A DNA stretch of 64,000 bases from an uncultured Chloroflexota bacterium (GTDB lineage: Bacteria; Chloroflexota; UBA11872; VXNJ01), in NCBI GenBank assembly GCA_913043205.1, contig CAJWLF010000001.1:157357-221356 (forward strand). Direction: 5' to 3'. This document shows, piece by piece, positions 1 to 8,221 of this stretch. The translations under genes were made by a program, and so were the position numbers. The notes under the pieces were generated by a model. That model did no database searches and was not told the origin of the DNA. It saw only the letters and a list, made by a program, of their open reading frames with translations. The stretch's first letter is position 1; each line of letters starts with the position of its first letter.

Positions 1-237
1 CCAGCTAATGTGCACTCTCCTCGTAAAGTGGCAAAAACGATTGCTGAACTACCGGCAGTTCCTGCTGGTAAGAGCCTGGCAGGTTGGTCATGCCATATGT
101 CGCTAGACGTCGTGAATTCAAAGTCTGGTTCTGGAAAAGCGGCCAAGTTCGAGATGCTTATATCTAGAACTATCGATCCGACGAAGACAGCCCTGCTAGC
201 CATTGGAGTGATAGTTACTCAGCCGCTGGTTGGTTAA
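1..237 (+). CDS. Possible 3' end of a gene entering from the left edge
   Basis: An open frame runs from the left edge (codons at 1-3, 4-6 and so on) to a TAA at 235-237, giving up to 78 residues. A GTG at position 10 could be a start, but the frame is open upstream, so this may be the C-terminus of a longer protein. The last 20 or so residues are hydrophobic. I recognise no family. It converges with fumC, whose stop lies 21 bases downstream. It could be a chance open frame. Confidence 0.3.
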   Translation, partial: PANVHSPRKVAKTIAELPAVPAGKSLAGWSCHMSLDVVNSKSGSGKAAKFEMLISRTIDPTKTALLAIGVIVTQPLVG

Positions 238-257
238 GGGATTGGGTGCCAGGATTT

Positions 258-1661
258 TCATGAATCGTCAGATCTGATGCCTGCTTCGGTCATCGGTGCT
301 GGGTCGAGAGCCTCATTTAGTTCATCATCTTGGATGTCGGTTAATCGTCTAGCTACTTCAGGTACACTTTCACCTGTTTTCACCGCCTCCTTAGCAATTT
401 CAGCTGCACGCGCATATCCGATTCGAGGGGCCAGAGCTGTTGCTAACATAGTATTCCTGTCGAGCCAGAATTTAATCATGCGCTCATCTGCCTCTAGGCC
501 ACTTACGCAATGTTCTGCAAAGCTTCGGGTGCCATTCCCTAGTATTTCAATCGACTGACATAAATTGAAGCCAATTATCGGCATCATAACGTTGAGTTGA
601 AGCTGGCCTGCTTCTGCAGCGTGCGAAATGGTGACGTCATTCCCTGATATTTGAAGGCAAATCATGTTCATGCATTCAGCTAAAACAGGGTTCACTTTTC
701 CGGGCATTATTGATGAACCGGGTTGTATTGCGGGCAATAGAATTTCTGCGAAGCCTGTTCTTGGCCCTGATCCTAATAGGCGAAAGTCGTTGGCTATTCG
801 CATAAGGTCTGTCGATAACGTTCTGAGCGACCCTGAAAGGTTAGCGAATCGTGACATGCTTTGCATAGAATAAAATAGATTTTCAGAGCGTTTCACCGGT
901 AATGCTCCGGATTCGCGAATAACCTCGATTATACGAGTCTGATATTTGGGTTCTGCGTTCAATCCGGTTCCCACAGCTGTTCCTCCAACGCTGAGTTCGC
1001 GGATCGGCATCTCGGCAGCTTGGATGATAGCCTTGTCTCTCCTGATCGCTTCGGCATATGCACCAAATTCTTGTCCAAGTCGTAGAGGGGTGGCATCTTG
1101 AAGATGTGTTCTCCCGGTCTTAATTATGTGATCCCATGATTTAGACTTATCCTCAAGTTCTTTTGCTAGTGTGTCTAAACCGTCATACAGTGTGGGCAAT
1201 AAGCGAAGTGCCCCCAAAGCGATCGCAGTAGGAATGACGTCATTGGTCGACTGAGACATGTTGACATGATCGTTGGGATGCACCGGAGTGTATTCCCCTC
1301 TTGTGCCTCCCAGCGATTCATTAGCCATATTTGCCAGCAATTCGTTTGCATTCATGTTGTGGGAAGTACCGGCCCCGGCTTGGAATATATCAACTACGAA
1401 TTGGTCATGATGCATTCCAGACAGGATTTGATCGGCTGCCGAGATGATTGCATCAGCTACCCTTGGGTCTAGTCGCTGATGCTCTTTATGAGTTACGGCG
1501 GCTGCTCTCTTAATTAAGACGGTTCCCCAAACAAAAGCCGAGTGAGGGCGAATTCCACTAATCGGAAAATTATGGATGGCTCTCTGCGTCTGTACCCCGT
1601 ACAGTGCTTCAGAGGGTACTTGTAATTCTCCTAGAGGGTCTTTTTCTGTTCTATAGCTCAT
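258..1661 (-). CDS. fumC: Class II fumarate hydratase (fumarase C)
   Basis: Hydrates fumarate to L-malate in the TCA cycle; cytosolic. The 467 residues match the usual length of the fumarase/aspartase superfamily. The GRTHLQDA motif carries His186, the position of the fumarase catalytic His; aspartases have Gln there. The mobile loop GSSIMPGKVNP has Ser316-Ser317, Ser317 matching the catalytic serine of FumC. The segment HPNDHVNMSQSTND is also typical. It is the last gene of the leftmost minus-strand group, separated from the next by tRNA-Pro. Aspartase is the main alternative, but the His and the aconitase, sucCD, frd and mdh genes nearby favour fumarase. Confidence 0.93.
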   Translation of the reverse strand: MSYRTEKDPLGELQVPSEALYGVQTQRAIHNFPISGIRPHSAFVWGTVLIKRAAAVTHKEHQRLDPRVADAIISAADQILSGMHHDQFVVDIFQAGAGTSHNMNANELLANMANESLGGTRGEYTPVHPNDHVNMSQSTNDVIPTAIALGALRLLPTLYDGLDTLAKELEDKSKSWDHIIKTGRTHLQDATPLRLGQEFGAYAEAIRRDKAIIQAAEMPIRELSVGGTAVGTGLNAEPKYQTRIIEVIRESGALPVKRSENLFYSMQSMSRFANLSGSLRTLSTDLMRIANDFRLLGSGPRTGFAEILLPAIQPGSSIMPGKVNPVLAECMNMICLQISGNDVTISHAAEAGQLQLNVMMPIIGFNLCQSIEILGNGTRSFAEHCVSGLEADERMIKFWLDRNTMLATALAPRIGYARAAEIAKEAVKTGESVPEVARRLTDIQDDELNEALDPAPMTEAGIRSDDS

Positions 1662-1755
1662 TGTTTGTCCTTGGTGCGTCCTGTTACGTATTTTGATTTC
1701 ATGTACTTGTACAAGTACCAGTACGGCCTAGCCATTAAGATGTCGTGTATAGACC

Positions 1756-1832
1756 TGGTCGGGGCGACTGGATTTGAACCAGCGACCTCTTCAACCCCAT
1801 TGAAGTGCGCTTCCGGACTGCGCCACGCCCCG
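1756..1832 (-). tRNA. tRNA-Pro (anticodon GGG)
   Basis: The minus strand folds into a complete cloverleaf of 77 bases. The acceptor stem is CGGGGCG paired with CGCCCCG, the D stem GCGC/GCGC, the anticodon stem CTTCA/TGAAG with loop ATGGGGT (anticodon GGG), and the T arm has the TTCAAAT loop. The 3' CCA is encoded (plus-strand TGG at 1756-1758). The 5' CGGGGCGTGGCGCAG is typical of bacterial proline tRNAs. It lies between fumC and the glycosyltransferase gene. No integrase or direct repeat suggests use as an attachment site. Confidence 0.96.
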
Positions 1833-1872
1833 ATTTCACGATTATGTTACCAAAACAACCGACTCAGATTCG

Positions 1873-2871
1873 TCAGGTGGGTGGCATTTTTAGGACAGTA
1901 GATAGTGTTCTGTATCTGCGAAATAATGTCCAAGGTGTTTGTATTGGTTGCATTAAACTCCTGACCTGAGTCCAATTAAGCGTGGCATTCGACTGAACAG
2001 ATGACCTTTTAGACATAATTGACCTCATGTCCTTTATCGCGGATATTCGACCTCTAACTCCGGACAAGTCCCGTTGTGAGAGAATTGTGTATGGAAGTGA
2101 TCCTAAGTCAAAGAACAATATTGCTGGCATGTATAGCAACAATAATTCGATGGGATAGTTTTTTGCGATAGTCCAGATCTTGTTCCTACCCAAATGGAAA
2201 TTTTTGAATGGTGACCCTTCGAATGCTGTTGCTGAATGCTCATGCATGACGACGGCATCTGATATGTAAAGGCATCGCCAGCCTTTTGACTGGGCTCTCC
2301 AAGCTAAATCGACGTCTTCCAAATAAGCGAAAAACTGTTCGTCAAATACCCCAATATCTTCAAATAACTTTCGGCGATAAAGTGCTGCCCCGCCGCACGG
2401 ACCAAACACTTCGGCGTTGGGCCCAATCGTACGACTGCAGGAGTCTCGGTCCCAGGCAATTCCTGCTCGATCTATTTCTATTCCGGTGGAGTTAACTATT
2501 TCGGGGCGATGAGCGAACATCATGCGGGAGGCAAACATACCGATATTTGGATGAGTGTTGGCGCTTGTTACTAGTGTTTTTAGCCATAAAGGGTCGGGAC
2601 ATGCATCGTTGTTTAACAAAGCTATCAAGTTTGATTTTGCTGCTACTATGCCAGCGTTTACTGCGGCTGAAAAACCTTTATTTGCCGGCAGGGAAATTAA
2701 TCGGACTTTGGGAAAGGAGGATTTCAATAACTCCGTGCTTCGATCTGCCGATGCATTATCTACAACAATTACTTCATAGTTAATGCCTTGCTGGCTGGTG
2801 ACCGATGGCAAATACTTCTCTAGGAGATTGGCCCCATTAAAATTGGCGATGATTATCGAGGCCTCAGTCAT
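1873..2871 (-). CDS. Family 2 glycosyltransferase
   Basis: Probably transfers a sugar from a nucleotide donor to a glycan or lipid carrier at the inner membrane face. The N-terminus (ASIIIANFNGANLLEKYL, VIVVDNASADRS) is the GT-A nucleotide-binding core. ALLNNDACPDP near residues 86-96 is the DxD-like region, and FAYLEDVDLAWRAQSKGW near residue 180 is the acceptor/ED motif of rhamnosyltransferase-like GT2 enzymes. The last third is hydrophobic in places and may lie on the membrane. At 332 residues the length is normal. The donor sugar cannot be told. The next gene upstream on this strand is secG, about 90 bases away. Confidence 0.85.
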   Translation of the reverse strand: MTEASIIIANFNGANLLEKYLPSVTSQQGINYEVIVVDNASADRSTELLKSSFPKVRLISLPANKGFSAAVNAGIVAAKSNLIALLNNDACPDPLWLKTLVTSANTHPNIGMFASRMMFAHRPEIVNSTGIEIDRAGIAWDRDSCSRTIGPNAEVFGPCGGAALYRRKLFEDIGVFDEQFFAYLEDVDLAWRAQSKGWRCLYISDAVVMHEHSATAFEGSPFKNFHLGRNKIWTIAKNYPIELLLLYMPAILFFDLGSLPYTILSQRDLSGVRGRISAIKDMRSIMSKRSSVQSNATLNWTQVRSLMQPIQTPWTLFRRYRTLSTVLKMPPT

Positions 2872-2962
2872 TTGTTATCCATTATGCACCCCTTAACCAG
2901 ACTGGTGAGGTGCAAGTCGTCTTGATCCGGATAATGCGTAGGCATCTAGGTTATGAATTTCA

Positions 2963-3256
2963 TTATCCGGACAGTTTTACTGCTACGACTGAAAACAAGA
3001 AGAATAGGATTGAAATCGAAATTGTGAAGTTAAAAAGTAAACGGTCTAAGCCACGCCGGGTACTGTGAAAGGAATCGCTCTGCCCGAATGCCCCACCCAT
3101 GGAGGCATTTGAGCTTTGAAGTAGTACTCCACCGATCAATGTGACCGCAAGAATTACCTGCATTGACTCTACAAAAGTTTCCAAAAAAGCCTCTCTTTGT
3201 AAGTGTATCTCTGATTGTAACGTCAACAATGACCCTAGTGACGAGATTGAAGCCAT
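2963..3256 (-). CDS. secG: SecG preprotein translocase subunit
   Basis: Small membrane subunit of the SecYEG channel that assists SecA-driven export. Two hydrophobic segments flank the SecG signature: VILAVTLIGGVLLQSSNASM, then GGAFGQSD and, after a short polar loop, a second helix (LLFNFTISISILFFLFSVVAV). The ATG at 3256 has GGAG five bases upstream and overlaps the 3' end of the kinase gene by 22 bases, which suggests translational coupling. It gives 97 residues, with about 30 more at the N-terminus than usual; an internal Met at 3163 would give the family length but lacks a good ribosome binding site. Confidence 0.82.
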   Translation of the reverse strand: MASISSLGSLLTLQSEIHLQREAFLETFVESMQVILAVTLIGGVLLQSSNASMGGAFGQSDSFHSTRRGLDRLLFNFTISISILFFLFSVVAVKLSG

Positions 3257-4452
3257 TTAACTCCGTTAATTAATGCCTTATGCGAACCGAAACCGCCTGC
3301 TTTTGTAACGACAGGGATGTTGTCTGGGTCGCTGTTGAGAGTGACTCCACCGGGAATTCCTGGCTCCACGGGTGAAACTATTTTGATAGCTGAGGGCCTA
3401 ACTGCCTTCATAACCAAATTTGCCGTTTCTCCACCGGTAAGTAACAAGCCTGGATTAGGAGCGTGTTGACATAAGTATTTTGTTGTTGCGACGATCCATT
3501 CTTCCAATTCCTGGACTGTGTCAGGTGTAATTAATTTCCTGCTGTGCCCGGGATAAGCTAGCCATAGACCGGTTTTCTCTAATGATTGTAGCGCTGATTC
3601 GATAGCTAAATCTGGAGTTCTATAATCTTCTAATGTAGGTGTGAAAGGCGTCAGTCCATATTCAGAAGCGATCGTGGCCACTTGTAGCCGAGTAGTTAAT
3701 GTAAATGAACCGGCAACTATCACTATATTTTCTGCGGGATGGTAGTGGTTACTTTCTACCTCTTTCGAGTCTCCTAGTTTTGCTAGAGCTGTGGCTAATC
3801 CGGCCGATCCTGAGGCTAGTATGTTTTGTCCAGACTGTGATATCGCTAACGCGATGTTAGCCAGATCTGATTCTGTTTCAGCGTCGCAGATCGTGACGCG
3901 TGCACCAGTGGCTGACGCCGTTAGAATGGCATTCAATAGAGTTTTAGGATCGGATCGAATGGTTTTGAGTGGAATCAACTCGGCACTTAATGCTGATGTG
4001 GACTCGATAAGGCGTACAACATTAGAGTCGGTTACAGGGAATTGAGGGTCTCGACTTGACTCTGTCTGAGTGACAGGAATCCCGTCTACATACAAAATAC
4101 CACCTTTCATGGTTCTCTCCTGTGCTGGGTAAGCAGGTGCTAAAACGGCATTGTCTGACCCGAGAGTATTCATAATGCTTTCTAGCTCTACGGCTACGTT
4201 CCCTCGAAGTGTCGAATCTATTTTTTTATAGAAATACATACATCTAGGCTTCATGGATTCAGCTAATTTACTGCTCAAAATTGCCGCATCCTTTGAAGTC
4301 ATATGTCTACTGTTACTGCTGACGATTATCGCGTCACACTCCATGGTGGCGTTTGAGAGTCCGTACAGTGTTCGTTTGCCTGATCGAGCGAATTGCAATC
4401 CAGCGTCCATCGCTCCTGTAAAATCGTCTGCTAATACACACCATTCAATCAT
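3235..4452 (-). CDS. Four-carbon acid sugar kinase family protein (OtnK/YgbK-like)
   Basis: Members phosphorylate C4 acid sugars such as erythronate or threonate (for example 3-oxo-tetronate 4-kinase). The N-terminal domain opens with the family motif ADDFTGAMDAG near residues 8-18 and contains KKIDSTLRGN (about 75-84). The C-terminal nucleotide-binding domain has LLTGGETANLVMKA (about 338-351) and PGIPGGV. At 405 residues it is full length. FAH-family, alpha/beta-hydrolase-like and hpt genes lie upstream on the same strand, so a sugar-acid catabolic role is plausible; the actual substrate is not determinable. Confidence 0.85.
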   Translation of the reverse strand: MIEWCVLADDFTGAMDAGLQFARSGKRTLYGLSNATMECDAIIVSSNSRHMTSKDAAILSSKLAESMKPRCMYFYKKIDSTLRGNVAVELESIMNTLGSDNAVLAPAYPAQERTMKGGILYVDGIPVTQTESSRDPQFPVTDSNVVRLIESTSALSAELIPLKTIRSDPKTLLNAILTASATGARVTICDAETESDLANIALAISQSGQNILASGSAGLATALAKLGDSKEVESNHYHPAENIVIVAGSFTLTTRLQVATIASEYGLTPFTPTLEDYRTPDLAIESALQSLEKTGLWLAYPGHSRKLITPDTVQELEEWIVATTKYLCQHAPNPGLLLTGGETANLVMKAVRPSAIKIVSPVEPGIPGGVTLNSDPDNIPVVTKAGGFGSHKALINGVKWLQSRH

Positions 4453-4504
4453 CAGTCTTAAATCCTGTCTGATCTAAATGATCCAATGTGGAGTCCAGGT
4501 GGAA

Positions 4505-5275
4505 TTAGGCGGAGGCCACGGGATTCTGCAGCGTACCTATCCCTTCTACCTCCACCTCTACCAGATCTCCATGATGGATCGGCCCGACTCCAGATGGAGT
4601 TCCTGTAACGATGATGTCTCCTGGCAAAAGCGTCATTATCGCACTGAGCTCAGATATAAGTTGGTCGACTGGAAAAATCAAGTCTGAAGTAGAAGAAGAC
4701 TGTTTGACTTCGCCATTTACCCGAGTAGATAACTGGACTTGGGTGGGGTCTAAATTTGTTTGTATACATGGTCCGAGTGGCAAAAAAGTATCAAAACCTT
4801 TGCCTCTTACCCATTGCGTTTCCCTTTTTTGCCAATCCCTAGCGCTGATGTCGTTACCACATGTGTACCCGAAAATGTACTTTAACGCCGTATCTACCGA
4901 TACTTTGCTGCAGCGCTCTCCCATCACTACCGCTAGCTCACATTCATGCTCCACATGGTCTGAAGTCTCTGGCAGAATGATGGTCTCTTTTGGTCCGATA
5001 ACACTAGTTGGAGGCTTGTAAAAAAACATTGGGAATTCGGGAAGAGCCATTCCCACTTCCTCCGCATGAAGTTTATAGTTCAGTCCGACAGCGATGATCT
5101 TGGAAGGTGTTACGGGTGAACAAAGGTCTATATCTTGGATGTTTCCTACAATGGGTCCGACCTCGATGTTCGCATAAGGGTTTCCATGCAAAAGAGCTAC
5201 TGTGTCATCCTCTTGGTGTAGACCATAGTTTATCTCGTCGGCTCGGTCTTGGAATCTAACTATTTTCATAATCAA
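4505..5275 (-). CDS. Fumarylacetoacetate hydrolase (FAH) family protein
   Basis: The family hydrolyses or decarboxylates 2-oxo acids and acylpyruvates; 256 residues fits the single-domain FAH/HpcE type. GLNYKLHAEEVG precedes the catalytic and metal-binding segment HVEHECELAVVMGE (acidic Mg2+ ligands), followed by GYTCGNDISARDWQ and the C-terminal TGTPSGVG loop. All expected ligands look intact. It lies 27 bases downstream of the alpha/beta-hydrolase-like gene and about 50 bases upstream of the sugar acid kinase, so co-transcription is likely. Substrates could be 2-keto-3-deoxy sugar acids or aromatic ring-cleavage products. Confidence 0.87.
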   Translation of the reverse strand: MIMKIVRFQDRADEINYGLHQEDDTVALLHGNPYANIEVGPIVGNIQDIDLCSPVTPSKIIAVGLNYKLHAEEVGMALPEFPMFFYKPPTSVIGPKETIILPETSDHVEHECELAVVMGERCSKVSVDTALKYIFGYTCGNDISARDWQKRETQWVRGKGFDTFLPLGPCIQTNLDPTQVQLSTRVNGEVKQSSSTSDLIFPVDQLISELSAIMTLLPGDIIVTGTPSGVGPIHHGDLVEVEVEGIGTLQNPVASA

Positions 5276-5302
5276 AACCTTTTTGCAGTTGACGCCTAGT
5301 AA

Positions 5303-6127
5303 TCACCAGGCGTTTAGTAATTCGAGTGCTGATTCAAGGTAATCGTCTGGGCACTCTAAAACGGGGCACAAAGTTGGTTTAGGGGTCTCAGCGATATCAC
5401 AATCGTCGATCATAAATTTCAGCTTGTCTGGATAATCATGTGATAAGTCATCGGGTCCTTTGACTACTCGGGTCTTAGCCGTGATCTCTGGAAGTAGCTG
5501 GCTAAGCACTGGCCAAGCCATTGACCGGGACCAGTTTGCGCTCGCCCCTCGATGGCAGTTCATTGCGATCGAAATCAGGGCATCTTTCTGTTCCGGATTT
5601 GGTTCCCTGGCCAGATCTTTCATCACGATCGGTAGTAGTTCATCGAGGTTCCATCCGGTAGCTAAAGGAGTGGAGGATATTGGATGCAAAGAAACCTCTT
5701 CGGCAGTGCTTTGGAGGCCACAGTCTTTCTGGTATTCCTGAATTGATGCACCGATTTGATTAAAAGAGAACGGTCCTGACATTACCAATTTGTAGATCAG
5801 GGATGGGTATCTGGCTGCTAAACTAATTGCTACACCACATCCGGCCGCAGATGCCATCACACTACATCTAACTACGCTTAGTTTATGCAATGCTTGCCGG
5901 ATATCGTCTGCATGCCCATGAATGTCTGCCCCATCCGCTCGTTTTTCTGAACTACCGAATCCCCGCAAGTCGAAGGCAAGTGCTCGAAACTCCTCGGGCA
6001 TTTTAGTTAATACAGGCGACCATATCTGTGATGATTGATGGTTGCCATGAATTAGTACAACTACGTGCAGGCCATCACCGACTTCTTGGTACGAAAGCGA
6101 TGTCTCCCGTACACTTATATTTGGCAT
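5303..6127 (-). CDS. Alpha/beta-hydrolase fold protein lacking nucleophile and catalytic His
   Basis: The fold is clear: VVLIHGNHQSS (oxyanion-loop HG motif, about residues 24-34), ALDLRGFGSSEK (strand beta4 region), then the nucleophile-elbow position. There the expected GxSxG reads Ala92-Ser93-Ala94-Ala95-Gly96, so the catalytic serine is Ala94. The C-terminal segment that normally carries the catalytic His (HLExP pattern) reads PVLECPDDY, with no His. Total 274 residues, normal length, no frameshift. It starts one base after the hpt stop, so it is translationally linked to hpt. It may be a binding or scaffold pseudoenzyme, or use another residue; the function is unknown. Confidence 0.8.
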   Translation of the reverse strand: MPNISVRETSLSYQEVGDGLHVVVLIHGNHQSSQIWSPVLTKMPEEFRALAFDLRGFGSSEKRADGADIHGHADDIRQALHKLSVVRCSVMASAAGCGVAISLAARYPSLIYKLVMSGPFSFNQIGASIQEYQKDCGLQSTAEEVSLHPISSTPLATGWNLDELLPIVMKDLAREPNPEQKDALISIAMNCHRGASANWSRSMAWPVLSQLLPEITAKTRVVKGPDDLSHDYPDKLKFMIDDCDIAETPKPTLCPVLECPDDYLESALELLNAW

Positions 6128-6128
6128 A

Positions 6129-6680
6129 TCAAATACCTCCGTCTTTTAGTACGGATATGGATGGCATATTTCTGTACTGATGCTGGAAATCTAAGCCGTA
6201 ACCGACCACATATCCTTCGAGTAATTCGAATCCTACATAGTCTAGGTGTACTTCTGTCTTCCTTTGCCTTTGCTTACTAATAAGTGAGCAAAACTTCAGG
6301 GAAGCCGGGTTCTGTTTTGATAAGTGATCGACAAGATAGGTGGCTGTTGTCCCCGTATCCACAATGTCCTCAACCAGTACAACATGTCTATCACTGACTG
6401 TGCTTTCAAGGTCTCGCAGCATAGTTACCTGTCCGGTGGATTTGTTTCCGTGATAACTGGATATGGCAAGATACGCAATTTCTAATGGGAACTGGAGTTT
6501 TCTCATCAAGTCAGCGAGGAACGGGACGGATCCATTCAGAACTCCCACGAGTATTGGGTTTGCATTACTAAGATCTAGAGAAATTTCTTGTGCCAAGCGA
6601 TCAACTACCGAAGCTATATGGTTCGCCGAGTAAAGTTCGTCCATTTCCGGAAACCCTAATGTCTGTGTTGCTGTTTTCAC
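6129..6680 (-). CDS. hpt: Hypoxanthine phosphoribosyltransferase
   Basis: Salvages hypoxanthine or guanine to IMP or GMP using PRPP. The PRPP-binding loop VLVEDIVDTGTTATYL (about residues 100-115) is diagnostic, preceded by VGVLNGSVPFLADLMRKL and the SSYHGNKSTG loop. The C-terminal part (DYVGFELLEGYVVGYGLDFQ) carries the purine-specificity region typical of HPRTs. At 183 residues it is standard. It sits just downstream of three small membrane-protein genes and ends one base before the next gene. Confidence 0.93.
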   Translation of the reverse strand: MKTATQTLGFPEMDELYSANHIASVVDRLAQEISLDLSNANPILVGVLNGSVPFLADLMRKLQFPLEIAYLAISSYHGNKSTGQVTMLRDLESTVSDRHVVLVEDIVDTGTTATYLVDHLSKQNPASLKFCSLISKQRQRKTEVHLDYVGFELLEGYVVGYGLDFQHQYRNMPSISVLKDGGI

Positions 6681-6689
6681 GCTCGCTCC

Positions 6690-6977
6690 CTACTTTGTTT
6701 TCCGTGATGATGTTGTTTCGGTGGTTGTGGATATCAACCAGTCACGCACTTTGTCAATTTGATCTATTGGGTTGGTTATCCATTTGCCTATGAGTGCCTC
6801 AATGTTGACGTGCACGCTCTCTGATTTCCGGGACGTCTTGCGTAAAGCCCGCCTTGTTATGGCTGTGGTTTCGACAATCGTTATGCAAGCTAGAAATAAT
6901 CCTATTGCGATACCTAGTAATGCCAGTACCGATAAAAACATCATAATAATTAACAGTGCACTTGATAGATCGGACAT
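6690..6977 (-). CDS. Small single-pass membrane protein, unknown
   Basis: A 95-residue protein with a strongly hydrophobic segment at about residues 6-35 (LLIIMMFLSVLALLGIAIGL...), then a basic stretch (RRALRKTSRKSE) and a polar C-terminus. This suggests one membrane helix with a cytoplasmic tail. It begins two bases after the upstream small gene and ends nine bases before hpt, so it is third in a probable operon of three tiny membrane proteins followed by hpt. No family recognised. Confidence 0.62.
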   Translation of the reverse strand: MSDLSSALLIIMMFLSVLALLGIAIGLFLACITIVETTAITRRALRKTSRKSESVHVNIEALIGKWITNPIDQIDKVRDWLISTTTETTSSRKTK

Positions 6978-6979
6978 GG

Positions 6980-7243
6980 TTAGGAATGTCGCCTTTTTCG
7001 GTTCCGGCCACGTCTGCCTCGTCTTCGGTTTCGGCCTCTACCCCGGCCCCGACGGATAGTCTTGTCCTCATTGAATTTTTCCGCTTTGGCAGCAGAACTG
7101 AGTATGCGATGTTCTATTCCTGAGGTCGCAGATAATAGTTTCCTGTATCCGATAATGCATCCAACGATGTTCCCGATAGCTATGGCTATGCAACCTACTA
7201 CAATCAATAATTGCCATGATTGATCGCTGTTCATTTGGTCCAC
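6980..7243 (-). CDS. Small membrane protein with arginine-rich tail, unknown
   Basis: 87 residues: a hydrophobic helix at about 12-31 (LLIVVGCIAIAIGNIVGCII), a short polar linker, then an extremely basic C-terminus of about 24 residues with RG/RR/RN repeats (RRGRGRGRNRRRGRRG). The tail could bind nucleic acid, ribosomes or acidic phospholipids; this is inference. Its start overlaps the upstream small gene by 13 bases and its stop is two bases from the next, indicating coupled expression. A longer out-of-frame reading (6799-7071) of the same GC-rich stretch was rejected. Confidence 0.58.
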   Translation of the reverse strand: MDQMNSDQSWQLLIVVGCIAIAIGNIVGCIIGYRKLLSATSGIEHRILSSAAKAEKFNEDKTIRRGRGRGRNRRRGRRGRNRKRRHS

Positions 7244-7512
7244 CTGAACAGCAATGAAATAAGTTTTCTTACTGGGTTATTAGAGACGTATCTTGCCAAA
7301 TCAAAAATCGTGGAGTCAGAAGCCGAGTCTGCGGCAGATTTGATTGTAGTTGCTGTGTCTGACATTGTTCGGATGATCGGCCGTATTTCTTCTCTCACCA
7401 TTGAAAGAAATCTCCATACGAAAAATGCGGTAATCGTCCCTATAACCAGGGTGAATAGGGATACGATGGCTAAAACCACCACTGCCATGTCTCGAGCTTC
7501 TGAGACTGACAA
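7231..7512 (-). CDS. Small membrane protein (DUF948-like), unknown
   Basis: 93 residues with one N-terminal hydrophobic helix (about residues 9-33, VVVLAIVSLFTLVIGTITAFFVW), then an amphipathic region (IIRTMSDTATTIKSAADSA) and a basic C-terminus. The arrangement resembles short DUF948/YtxG-type proteins, but the match is only by pattern. It is the first gene of the tiny-membrane-protein trio upstream of hpt. Confidence 0.6.
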   Translation of the reverse strand: MSVSEARDMAVVVLAIVSLFTLVIGTITAFFVWRFLSMVREEIRPIIRTMSDTATTIKSAADSASDSTIFDLARYVSNNPVRKLISLLFRWTK

Positions 7513-7729
7513 ATCTAAATCCTTTTAACAATTTCTAGCATTCGATCTTCTGACTTTACTGTTACACGTCTAATGCTAGCGGCAATTCAAACCGAAACCG
7601 TCTTTAGATAGATAAGTCCAGATATCCGCTCGTGCCTAGCATTACCGGCCACTTATTCTAGCTATTGTACCCGGACAACTAACCTATCGGACTGTTTTGG
7701 CAAAAATGTTTTACGGACCTATCGGCAAT
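7513..7729. promoter_or_regulatory. Intergenic region with repeated CTAGCATT/AATGCTAG motif
   Basis: This 217-base gap, upstream of the small-membrane-protein/hpt group on the minus strand, contains CTAGCATT at 7535-7542, its reverse complement AATGCTAG at 7572-7579, and CTAGCATT again at 7636-7643. A related 10-base palindrome ATGCTAGCAT lies at 8228-8237, between the acetyltransferase and helicase genes. These could be operator sites for a shared regulator, or chance. No clear -35/-10 pair could be assigned. Confidence 0.3.
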
Positions 7730-8221
7730 TTAGACATGGTGTAGCATGGCTACCTCATCGCACCGGTCATACTTTGGGCACTTATAGCACTCAGACCATA
7801 CTTTCTGGGTTAGTGTTTCGCGTGGCACTCGGACAAATCCATGCTGAGAGAAAAAGTCTTCTTCCAATGTTAGGGTGAAAACGCTGGGTATGCCTAAACG
7901 GCGGGCTTCATTTATACAGATTTGTACTAAAGTGCTACCTATGCCTTGGCTTTGATGTGATGGATGGACAGCTAGAGCGCGTAATTCCGCAATTTTTGGG
8001 GACATTATGTGAAGAGCTGTACAGCCCACTAAACGGCTGCTACTTTTGCAGACTTGATAATCCCGTATGTTTTCAAATAGCTCAGACTCTGTCCTAGGTA
8101 GCATTATGTCTGCTGAAGCAAATGGGGCGATCAAATTTTTGATAGCAGCAACATCGTATAGCGTAGCGGCCGTATAGAGATATGATTCGGAAGGCATGGG
8201 TTTGTCTATGTTCTGGTCCAT
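7730..8221 (-). CDS. GNAT N-acetyltransferase (ArgA-like)
   Basis: Acetyl-CoA-dependent acetyltransferase of 163 residues. LRALAVHPSHQSQGIGSTLVQ (about residues 80-100) is the GNAT motif A with the acetyl-CoA-binding QGIGS loop, and FFSQHGFVRV is motif B. The C-terminal Cys pattern ECYKCPKYDRCDEVAM is typical of the short N-acetylglutamate synthase-like GNATs annotated ArgA or YhbS. It is divergent from the helicase gene, 60 bases away. Glutamate acetylation for arginine synthesis is possible but unproven. Confidence 0.8.
   Translation of the reverse strand: MDQNIDKPMPSESYLYTAATLYDVAAIKNLIAPFASADIMLPRTESELFENIRDYQVCKSSSRLVGCTALHIMSPKIAELRALAVHPSHQSQGIGSTLVQICINEARRLGIPSVFTLTLEEDFFSQHGFVRVPRETLTQKVWSECYKCPKYDRCDEVAMLHHV

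Noticed and set aside
258..1661. Aspartate ammonia-lyase instead of fumarase
   Set aside because: The GRTHLQDA motif has the fumarase His where aspartases carry Gln, and the surrounding genes are TCA-cycle genes.
1756..1832. tRNA-Pro as a mobile-element attachment site
   Set aside because: No integrase, direct repeat or change of composition beside it.
6799..7071. Acidic/Arg-rich ORF overlapping the small membrane genes
   Set aside because: It arises from the GC-rich poly-Arg coding stretch read in another frame and would break the close-packed gene order.
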